Source of the DNA: Anaerolineae bacterium
Lineage (GTDB): Bacteria; Chloroflexota; Anaerolineae; B4-G1
Direction: 5' to 3'
Length of the DNA stretch: 14,301 nucleotides
NCBI GenBank assembly: GCA_030612185.1
Contig: JAUWOI010000053.1
Coordinates: 1 to 14,301, forward strand
Below are positions 1-7,600 of the stretch, piece by piece. The notes beneath the pieces are model-generated. The model was given only the letters and a program-made list of their open reading frames with translations. It was not told the origin of the DNA and ran no database searches. A program made the translations under genes and the position numbers. The number at the start of each line of letters is the position of its first letter. Within the stretch, counting starts at the first letter, position 1.

Positions 1-871
1 CCTGACCGCCCTGGCGATGGCAGCAATGTGAGCCGGGGTGGAGCCGCAGCAGCCCCCCACTACCCGCGCCCCCAGCGCGACGAACCTGCGGGCGTACTCC
101 GCCATATCCTCCGGCGTAGCGTCGTACACCACGTCTCGCCCCACCGTGCGCGGCTTGCCCGCGTTCGGTTTGGCGATGAGGGGGGGTCTGGGGTGCGATC
201 TCGTGCATCTTCGCCACCGCCCCCTCGGTCATCTCCAGCGTCGCGCCACAGTTAGCGCCGCAGGCAGCCACCCCCAGCGCCAGCAACGTCTCCACCGCCT
301 GCTCCGGCCGCACCCCCATGTTGGTGTACCCGTGAGCGTCGAAAGAGAGGGTAGCGAAAATGGGGATGCCAGACCCGGCCTCGCGCGCACCCTCAACAGC
401 GGCCCGCACCTCGTTCAGGTCAGACATGGTCTCGATGTAGAGCACGTCCGCCCCGGCCTCCGCCAGCGCTGCGGCCTGCTCGGCGAAGATCTCCACCGCC
501 TGCTCCTTGGTGATCTTGCCCAGGGGAGCCAGGAACTGCCCCAGCGGGCCAATATCGCCAGCCACGTAGGCCCTGTCCCCAGCGGCTTCACGGGCGATCT
601 CGACCGCCCGCTGGCTGATTTCAGCCACGCGCTCCGAAAGCCCGGCCCGCTCCAGTCGCGTCCGCGTCCCGCCGAAGGTGCAGGTCAAGATCAGGTCAGC
701 CCCGGCCTCGACATAGGCACGGTGCACGCCGCGCACGGGACCGGGGTTCTCCAACAGCCAGGCTTCGGGGGACGTGCCGATAGGCACCCCTGCCTCCTGA
801 AGCATCGTACCCATCGCGCCATCGGCGACGATGACGGGGCCGCTCTTCAGCCTAGAAAGGATGTCCTCCAT
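1..871 (-). CDS. Homocysteine S-methyltransferase, partial at left edge and frameshifted
   Basis: The product belongs to the zinc-dependent homocysteine-binding family (MetH N-terminal module type), which passes a methyl group to homocysteine to make methionine. The ATG at 871-869 lies 2 nt after the stop of the corrinoid gene, which suggests coupled translation. The reading begins MEDILSRLKSGPVIVADGAM and shows the DGAMGTML motif (residues 17-24) and GANCGA with a candidate zinc ligand Cys208. After about residue 229 the frame breaks in a run of seven G (180-186 on the plus strand). With six G the protein continues LIAKPNAGKPRTVGRD and reaches GGCCGSTPAHI, with Cys274 and Cys275 as the other two zinc ligands. 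As written, the shifted frame stays open to the window edge but loses this motif. About 290 residues are present when corrected, near the family length, so only the extreme C-terminus should be missing. The shift may be a sequencing error or real inactivation. Confidence 0.85.
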   Translation of the reverse strand, partial: MEDILSRLKSGPVIVADGAMGTMLQEAGVPIGTSPEAWLLENPGPVRGVHRAYVEAGADLILTCTFGGTRTRLERAGLSERVAEISQRAVEIAREAAGDRAYVAGDIGPLGQFLAPLGKITKEQAVEIFAEQAAALAEAGADVLYIETMSDLNEVRAAVEGAREAGSGIPIFATLSFDAHGYTNMGVRPEQAVETLLALGVAACGANCGATLEMTEGAVAKMHEIAPQTPPHRQTERGQAAHGGARRGVRRYAGGYGGVRPQVRRAGGAGSGGLLRLHPGSHCCHRQGGQ

Positions 872-873
872 TG

Positions 874-1518
874 CTACACCCCCAGCAACTGCTTCACCAC
901 CACCACTGCCTCGTTCGCATTCTCGGCGTGGGCATCCGCGCCGATGGTCTGCGCCCACTCGGGGCCGGTTGGGGCGCCGCCAATGATGACCAAGACATGC
1001 TCGCGCAGGCCGGCTTCCTTCAACGCCTCAATAACCGCCTCCTGGTTGCGCATCGTCGTCGTGAGAAGCGCTGAGAGACCAACGACGTTCGCCCCGGTCT
1101 CCTGCACCCGCTCGACGAACTCGCCCGCGGGCACGTCCACTCCCAGGTCGTGCACCTGGAAACCTGCCGCGCTGAGCATCGTCGCGACCAGACTCTTGCC
1201 GATCTCGTGGATGTCACCCTCGACGGTGCCGATGACGACAGTGCCAAGCACCTGGCGTTGCTCCTGGCGCGCCACCAGTGCCGGTTCGAAGATCGCCATC
1301 GCGCCCTTCATCGCCTCGGCAGCCATCATCAGGTCGGGGATGAAACACTCGCCGCACTCGAACCGGTCGCCGATGACCTGCATCCCAGGGTTCAGTGCCT
1401 CCTCGATGGCGGTCAACGGCACAATGCCCGCCTCCAACGCCTGCGCGGCCAGTTCCCGCGCCTGATCGGGCTCGCCGAGGATGACGGCTTCTTGTAGTTG
1501 CTTCAGGATTTCTCTCAT
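874..1518 (-). CDS. Corrinoid (B12-binding) methyl-carrier protein, MtbC/MttC family
   Basis: This 214-aa protein carries the methyl group on a cobalamin cofactor between two methyltransferases in the cytoplasm. Residues 1-85 form the helical cap domain typical of MtbC/MttC/MtaC. Residues 88-214 form the Rossmann-like B12 domain with the DxHxxG motif (Asp102, His104 as lower axial cobalt ligand, Gly107), the SALLT segment (Ser149) and IIGGAPTG (180-184 region). The length is normal for the family. AAGGAG lies 5 nt before the ATG. The gene follows the mttB-like gene by 47 bp and precedes the homocysteine methyltransferase by 2 nt, so the three are very likely co-transcribed. The exact methyl donor cannot be read from this protein. 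Confidence 0.93.
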   Translation of the reverse strand: MREILKQLQEAVILGEPDQARELAAQALEAGIVPLTAIEEALNPGMQVIGDRFECGECFIPDLMMAAEAMKGAMAIFEPALVARQEQRQVLGTVVIGTVEGDIHEIGKSLVATMLSAAGFQVHDLGVDVPAGEFVERVQETGANVVGLSALLTTTMRNQEAVIEALKEAGLREHVLVIIGGAPTGPEWAQTIGADAHAENANEAVVVVKQLLGV

Positions 1519-1534
1519 TTTGGCTCCTTGAATC

Positions 1535-1570
1535 TACGAATGTACGAATGTACGAATGTACGAATCTACC
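1535..1570. repeat. Octamer tandem array TACGAATG
   Basis: Three TACGAATG units and one TACGAATC unit (1535-1566) run straight into TACC. The array fills the gap between the mttB-like gene and the corrinoid gene, and its right end supplies the mttB stop codon (TAG, 1568-1566 on the minus strand). The unit differs at two positions from the TACCAATC octamers found at 12767-12814 and 14141-14164. Confidence 0.85.
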
Positions 1571-3026
1571 ACGCCGGTAACTGATCCATTCCGGCGGATT
1601 GTGCTGCTCGCAGTGTGATGGCCTCCAATTCGCGAGTTACCTCACCGGGCAGAGACTTGGGTTCATAGGCAGCGATTATTGCTTCGACGCGCCGATGGGC
1701 GCGCTCGGCGGCGTCCAGACTGCCCTTTGCCTCCCAGTTGCGGCGGAAGTCGCGGTCCACCACCGGACTGGGGATAAACAATTCCTCGCGGAACCAGCGG
1801 CGCGTGTGTGGTATGCTCAGGAAATGGCCTGTGTGTCCCACCTGGCGGATGACCTCCAGCGCCAGCGGCGTCTCCCGCTCGACCATCCCGGCCACCAGCC
1901 GCTTTGCCATACCCACGATCTCGGCGTCAACCACCAGTTTCTCCAGGCTGAAGCAACTCTCGAAATCGAGCATGCCGGGGCCAGAGATCATATTGATGCC
2001 TGCCAGCGCCCCCAATACTGCGCCAATGCCCGATTCGAACCCGCATTGGGCGTCCACCACCTTGGCGTCGGACATCCCCAGGTAAGCGTGGGTGGGTAGA
2101 CCAAGGTGCTTGCCCACCTCAGCGTAGGCGCAATCAATCATCATCGTCTCAATAGCGCCCATCGGGGGGGTGCCGGTGCGCATGTCGAAGGCGGCAGGCG
2201 AGCCGCCCCAGACGATAGGAGCGCCGGGGTTGACCAGTTGGTGGATGGTGACACCGCTCAGGTTCTCGGCGGTGTGCTGGACAACCGAGCCCAGGAGAGT
2301 CGCCGGCCCGGTGGCTCCTGCCAGTGGCATACTAACCAATTCCGCCGGCACCCGGTACTGCGCGCAGTCCATCAGGTTCTCGCAAGTGATCTCCGACCAC
2401 AACAGCGGCGGTGATGGACAGACGTCGAAGACGGCGACAGGTCGCTCTGCCAATGCCTCCTCACTGCCGGCCACTGCCACCAGCAGGTCCTTCATTGTGC
2501 CCCAGGTCTCGATGGCGAACGCGCCAGTGACGACCGGCTTGCGGGTGTGGAGGAGGACCAGATAGAGCCGGTAGAGGTCGGCGATCTCTTGCGGGACGTC
2601 GGTGCAGACGAGGGATGTAGCGACGGCATCCAGCGCATCCAACCCGTCGGCCAGTTTGACAAACTGCATGAAGTCGGCAGTGATGGGGAAGCGCGAGCGT
2701 TTCGCGTCGTGGTCAAGGATCTCAATAGCGGCCGATCCAGGGTCGAAGTGCACGTCGTCACCGCCATAGTGCACCGCCGGTTGGCCATCACCATTGTAGA
2801 GATAGAACGACGAGGGGACAGTCTCAACCGCGCGGCGGATCAGGTCGGCTGGGATGCACGCCACCTGCGCCTCGAAGTCCACATCCGCGCCGTGCCCGGC
2901 CAGGAGATGCAGCGCACGCTCGGAGTGGATCTGCACGCCGGGGTCATTCAATAGGTCATAAGCCTCATGGACAATACGCTCAATGGTATCGCGGGACAAG
3001 AATTGCAGATGGGGTCGCATGGTCAC
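1566..3026 (-). CDS. Trimethylamine methyltransferase family protein (MttB-like, non-pyrrolysine)
   Basis: The 486-aa product belongs to the MttB superfamily (COG5598 type). These are TIM-barrel enzymes that demethylate tertiary or quaternary amines such as trimethylamine or glycine betaine and load the methyl onto a corrinoid protein. Typical segments are SERALHLLAGHGADVD near the N-terminus, HFDPGSAAIEILD (93-105), NPGAPIVWGGSPAAFDMRTG (266-285), SDAKVVDAQCGFESG (319-333) and GINMISGPGMLDFESCFS (343-360). No amber codon interrupts the frame, so it resembles the MtgB-like non-Pyl branch rather than methanogen MttB. The length is normal. The start is GTG at 3026 with AAGGAG 5 nt upstream; an ATG two codons in (3020) is the alternative, at 11 nt spacing. 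The corrinoid gene immediately downstream fits this role. The substrate is unknown. Confidence 0.9.
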   Translation of the reverse strand: MTMRPHLQFLSRDTIERIVHEAYDLLNDPGVQIHSERALHLLAGHGADVDFEAQVACIPADLIRRAVETVPSSFYLYNGDGQPAVHYGGDDVHFDPGSAAIEILDHDAKRSRFPITADFMQFVKLADGLDALDAVATSLVCTDVPQEIADLYRLYLVLLHTRKPVVTGAFAIETWGTMKDLLVAVAGSEEALAERPVAVFDVCPSPPLLWSEITCENLMDCAQYRVPAELVSMPLAGATGPATLLGSVVQHTAENLSGVTIHQLVNPGAPIVWGGSPAAFDMRTGTPPMGAIETMMIDCAYAEVGKHLGLPTHAYLGMSDAKVVDAQCGFESGIGAVLGALAGINMISGPGMLDFESCFSLEKLVVDAEIVGMAKRLVAGMVERETPLALEVIRQVGHTGHFLSIPHTRRWFREELFIPSPVVDRDFRRNWEAKGSLDAAERAHRRVEAIIAAYEPKSLPGEVTRELEAITLRAAQSAGMDQLPAW

Positions 3027-3193
3027 ATTGACTCCTTGTGTGGGATGGTGACATTCTCAAATTCTTCCATTTCTACTGTCCTCGCAAACCTGCATACCTA
3101 CCTCAAGCGCAGTCTTTCCAGTTGCTGGCAGCAGTGCAGCCAATAGGGCGTCCCCATCGCGAAGAAGATGATCATCTGGGTCGCCTAGCCACA

Positions 3194-3223
3194 ATTATAC
3201 CCTGATTGCGCCTTGGAGTACAA
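3194..3223 (-). promoter_or_regulatory. Candidate sigma70 promoter for the methyltransferase operon
   Basis: On the minus strand a perfect TATAAT (3199-3194) is preceded at 18 bp by TTGTAC (3223-3218), which matches half of the -35 consensus. It would give a leader of about 160 nt before the mttB-like GTG. No riboswitch fold was recognised by eye in that leader. Confidence 0.45.
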
Positions 3224-3263
3224 ACCGCAGCGCCACCTCCCACCACACTAGCGTGCACACACC

Positions 3264-3314
3264 CTATTTAGAGATGGTGGGCAGGTAGACTCTGTGCCCC
3301 AGAACCGGCGGTGG
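3264..3314 (-). pseudogene. Orphan C-terminal tail remnant (RVYLPTISK-stop)
   Basis: Directly after the stop of the secreted protein gene, in another frame, the minus strand reads PPPVLGHRVYLPTISK followed by TAG. This parallels the real end of the neighbouring gene, PPIIEEYRVYLPTILNNR. At DNA level 3265-3314 aligns with 3330-3378 over about 50 bp with one gap and a modest number of substitutions. It has no start and no separate gene body, so it is the relic of a duplicated gene end. Confidence 0.7.
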
Positions 3315-3321
3315 TGGCGCT

Positions 3322-4434
3322 TCAGCGGTTATTTAGGATAGTGGGCAAGTAGACTCTGTACTCCTCAATAATCGGTGGGAGAACATAGAATCCGTGGGGC
3401 AGCGTTCCGCTATGGCCATTCGGGTTGGTCACCACTACATTCCACACGCCGGGCGCGGCACCGATCAGATCGAAATCACAGGTGATTTTGGTAGTAGGGC
3501 TCACCACGACATCAGTGGCGTTGATGACGTCATTCTCTCCCAGGGTTAACTTGACGTTTGCCCCGGTCTGGAAGTTGGCGCCTGCCAGATCGGTGATGTG
3601 CACAACGCCGTCTCCAGGCGCGCTGTTTGGAATGATGCTGTCCACCCGAGGGACTAGCGTTTCATACTCAATAACCAATTGCGGCGTGTATAGACTCTCC
3701 TGCGTGCCGAAGCCTCGCCAACCAACGGTGACCCCTTCTTCTGGCCCACGCAGCATAATCCCGTGGTTCTCGCGCCCCTGATCACGCCAGGCCCTGACCA
3801 GGTCGGTCACGTCGAATTCGTACCAACCCCAGGCCCCATGGACGATAGATTTCGAACCGTAGGCTTCCCCATATCCAGGCTGGTTGTCCCAGGTCACGCC
3901 GTCCTCCGACCAGGTAGAGGTGATGCAATAGGTTCTGATCGTGCGGCTAGTATCTGGATAGTCCCAGGACTTAACCAGACGGACCCTGAGCCTGGCCTCG
4001 GCGATGTCTCGATCGGGAGAAAGGTTGTCTATATCGAATCTTACCAGGCTGCGAACAATCCCCCCATCAGGGTCCACGTACCTATCGTAGCCAGCCCACA
4101 TATCTGGTTCGCCTCCATACTTCTGAGCGGGGCGGCTTTCCAGCACCATAGCGTCGTCGTTGGCATCCAGCGTTTGTTGATCCAGAGCGCCGGCGGGAGA
4201 CTTCACCTCAGACGGCAAGGGAGCCCTCTCAAGCAGGCGACCATCGGAGTGGGATGATTCAGCATCGGGCGTCTGGTAGGGCTGGAGCCCGGCGCCGGTG
4301 TCCATTGCCAGCCCGGAGGTGGGTTCGGATGGACCAGCATTGACACCGTCAGAGGGCAACACCAGAAGGTACAAAGCGGCGGCTACCAGCAGTGTGGAGA
4401 CGAACGCATATTTCACCATCAACTTCTGTTTCAT
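3322..4434 (-). CDS. Secreted DNRLRE-domain protein with IPT/TIG domain and YLP-type C-terminal tail
   Basis: This 370-aa exported protein has no recognisable enzyme function. Residues 1-33 form a signal peptide or membrane anchor (basic MKQKLMVKY, then a hydrophobic stretch to about 26). Residues 34-85 are a low-complexity linker. Residues 90-257 fit a DNRLRE-type beta domain: RSLVRFDIDNLS, ARLRVRLVKSW, STWSEDGVTWDNQP, WYEFDVTDLVRAW and GIMLRGPEEG follow the usual order. Residues 261-352 fit an IPT/TIG immunoglobulin-like domain (VDSIIPNSAPGDGVVHI to VVVTNPNGHSG). The last residues, EYRVYLPTILNNR, match a tail I associate with secreted Chloroflexota proteins, possibly a sorting or anchoring signal (inference). 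AAAGGAGG lies 8 nt before the ATG. Both domains usually serve cell-surface adhesion or structure. Confidence 0.8.
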   Translation of the reverse strand: MKQKLMVKYAFVSTLLVAAALYLLVLPSDGVNAGPSEPTSGLAMDTGAGLQPYQTPDAESSHSDGRLLERAPLPSEVKSPAGALDQQTLDANDDAMVLESRPAQKYGGEPDMWAGYDRYVDPDGGIVRSLVRFDIDNLSPDRDIAEARLRVRLVKSWDYPDTSRTIRTYCITSTWSEDGVTWDNQPGYGEAYGSKSIVHGAWGWYEFDVTDLVRAWRDQGRENHGIMLRGPEEGVTVGWRGFGTQESLYTPQLVIEYETLVPRVDSIIPNSAPGDGVVHITDLAGANFQTGANVKLTLGENDVINATDVVVSPTTKITCDFDLIGAAPGVWNVVVTNPNGHSGTLPHGFYVLPPIIEEYRVYLPTILNNR

Positions 4435-4589
4435 CGCGACACCCTCCTTTCTTAGCGTCTCTTCTTATGTAAAGTTCATTTGCCCAAAACTGAGCATTGG
4501 GGCCCGCCAGGTGTGCTTCCTCCAGACAATCAGTTCATCTCAATGCTCATGGGGCGCAGGCCAAAGCGAAGTTCAACCTCCCATCAGGC

Positions 4590-4601
4590 GATCACCTCCT
4601 T
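4590..4601 (-). promoter_or_regulatory. Perfect 12-nt Shine-Dalgarno without an evident gene
   Basis: The minus strand carries AAGGAGGTGATC, fully complementary to the usual 16S rRNA 3' end, overlapping the GH13 stop codon. The next ATG (about 6 nt on) opens a frame of only three codons. The 157-bp gap 4435-4591 holds no other convincing gene or terminator. Confidence 0.4.
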
Positions 4602-7600
4602 GCGGCTTCCAGCAGTTTTTCTACCTGGTATCCCGATGCTTCTTCAGCCTGCTGCAACTTCCTCACGATGTCGTAAGCCGTGACGATTTCCTGAGTTACC
4701 TCCGCTGTCGAACGCAGAGGGTCGGCGCTGATCGTAACCACCGCCACCAGCAGCATCCACCACAGCAGTTGTTCAAATGCTTCCTTGTTGAACCACAAGA
4801 CACCTCGGTAGCGATTCACCTGTAGGAATTGCTGCACCTCGTCGTCCTTCAGCCAAGACTCCAACACGCGATATGCCTGCTTCTTCTTAGGGGCCTCCGT
4901 TTCGAACCAGCGCTGGTGACTGGTGAGCATCTTGATCGTCGCAACCGCCTGCCAGGCCGCGCCTTCGTCCAGTCCCAGGTCTTGCAGTGCGACGGCGATG
5001 ATCTTGCCCAGCAGCCACTCGTCGATCCAACTGCGGCTGATCCGCGCAAAGGCTGCCTCGTCCACAACTTTCCCCAAAGCGTGCGTGAAGAGCCAACCCA
5101 GGAGCGTGGGCCAGACCGCCGAATCGTCACGCAGGCCTGCCCTGAGCAGAGCCGAAGGGCCTGCCCTGAGCCCCTCGCCCTTGCCCGGGGTAGACTCCGC
5201 TGGAGGGCCAGCCTGCAAGTATTCTATGGCCCACTTGTACTTCCGTGAGCGGGGCAGAGGGAAGCGGCTTCTCAGAACGGGCAGATGCAGCAATGCCTCC
5301 AACTTCTGCCGGATCTCCTGAGCAATCGTCGTCTCATCCCCACTCCCTGCGGTGAGTTGTTTGATCTCACGGAGCAGTTGAGTCACTTTCTGTTCCACCT
5401 GGGGCGCAACTTCCGCATTGAGTTGTCCGTCAGGCTCAGTCACGCGGGAATCCACGAGCCAACGGAACGCGCCAGCATTGACCAATTCCCTGAACGGGTG
5501 ATGGATGGGTCGCAGGAACACTTCTTTCAAGGCCTCTTCGATGTCTGGCACTCCCCGCCCGTTCAGATAGGCTGTGAGTTGCGCATACTGGTGGAACTCG
5601 TTATCCCGCACCTCGCGGAAGTCGAGAAAGACGTGGCATTTGTACGCACTCAGTTCCACGTACAACCCTTTTTCGCACAACTCCTTGCTGCTCCGAATGT
5701 ACTCCAGGCCGGTGACGTAGTCTCGGAAGATCGTGAAGGTGTCTCCGTCGTCGTGCAGCGCCAGACCTTCGCCCAGAGATTTCTGCACCAGTAACTTCTC
5801 GTCGCCGTCCTGCCCAGTCTTCACCGCATAAGCGGCGGAGGTGCGAATCCATCCCCGGGTCTCGGCGTACTTGTTGTGGTAGACCACCAGTGCCCGTTCG
5901 TCGCCTGTCCTGCCACCGCGAGTACTCGTGGCGGTGAGCCTGTCGAAGGGCGCAGCCGAGGGGCCAACGCGGTTCGAGTAAGCAAAGACATCCTCGTTGA
6001 CGTAGCCTTCCGGGGTAAAGAGATCGTATAGCAGAAAGTTCGCCACCTCCGCAAACAGATATCGCCGGCGCAGCAACGGGAAGATCTCCCGCTCGTGCCG
6101 CTTGACCAGGTAGCCGTCCGGTTGTTCATCCCAGTACGCCCGGCGGTATTCCATCCCGTATTTCTCGGTAAAACCCTCGATTTGACCGTGCCCGAACATC
6201 GGCAGACCCGGCATCGTCGCCATCATAGTGCAAATGCCGAAGTATTTATCGCCTTTGCCAAACTGATCCACCGCCGTGCGTTCATCCGGGTTATTCATGA
6301 AGTTCACGTACCGCTTTAGAATTTGCGGATCGAACTCCAGTGTGTTCTTCACGACGCTGCGGTACTTTCCGTTGTCCTCGTCCCTGAGTATGTTCATGAA
6401 CGCGCTGTTGTACACGCGGTGCATGCCGAGAGTGCGGACGAAGTACCCTTCCATCAACCAGAAGGCTTCGGCCAGCAACAGAGTATCCGGCACCTCCTGC
6501 GCCACGCGGTCTACCACCTCGCGCCAGAATTCGTTCGGCATGAGCGCATCAAACTGTGCTCGCGTCAGGCCGTGTTCCGCCCGCGAGGGTATATCCCCCC
6601 CCGTGCCTGGTTCCGGGAACCACAAGCGCTGGTAGTGCTTCTTGGCCAGGGTCATCGCAGCGTCAAAACGGATGATGGGGAATTGGCGAGCCACGCGCAG
6701 AATCATCTGGATCACGGCCTCCCGGACTTCCGGGTTGAGGTAGTTCAACTGGGCGGTGTCGTTCCAGGGCATACTGGTGCCGTCGTTGCCGTGGTAGATG
6801 TACTTCTCGCTGCCGGTCCAGTGATCCACCCGCTTGAAGACTACCGCCGCGTCGCTGCGGTCGTAGTAATGATCTTCCAGATAGATACCCACGCGCTCAT
6901 CCCGCGACAGATTGGGGCCATTGAAAGTGTAGGATGGGAATGGGCTATAGTCCAACGAGACGAACCAGTCTGGGTGCTCGATGACCCATTTAGCGTCAAT
7001 GCCCACGTGGTTGGGCACCATGTCGCTGGCCAGACGAATCCCTCGTCTCCACGCTCGCTCCCGCAAATCCTGGTATGCCTCGTCACCTCCCAAATCGGTC
7101 GCGACCTGGTAATCAAACAGCGAGTAGGCCGACGCGACAGCCTCGGGATTCCCACACATTTGTTTGATTTCTCGCGATGCCACGCTGCGCTCCCAGAGGC
7201 CGATCAGCCACAAGCCGGTAAAGCCCCGGCGAGCCAGGGTGTCCAGTTCCTCGTCGGGAATATAGTCCAGCCGCGTCATCGGGCGGTCATATTGCTTGGA
7301 GAGTTGGTCGAGCCACACGTAGGCGTTCTTGGCAATCAACACCAAACTGGGCATCCACTCCAAATCGGGGCTGAAACGCTCGGCCTCCAGTTCCAACCCT
7401 GTGAACTCGACCACCCGGCTGGGGCCAGGCCCCAGGAAGATCGCTTTTTCTTCCTCTCTGATCAAGTCCAGGCTGCTGAGCAGACGGTACAAGTATCCCC
7501 CCAGCAAGTACCCCCATTGTTCCCGAATGTACTCCAGTTGTCCAGGAAGCGAGTGGGGTACAGCGATGGCGGGGCGGCGTAGCATATCCACCAGGTTCTG

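Noticed and set aside
38..1465. 475-codon plus-strand open frame
   Set aside because: It is antisense to the methyltransferase and corrinoid genes, is rich in Arg/Ser/Pro/His as shadows are, and has no family resemblance.
3027..3193. Cobalamin riboswitch in the mttB leader
   Set aside because: A B12-related operon with a long leader made it plausible, but no B12-box-like sequence was found and the leader is short for that class.
6323..7582. 419-codon plus-strand open frame
   Set aside because: Antisense to the conserved GH13 barrel, whose catalytic motifs are read on the minus strand.
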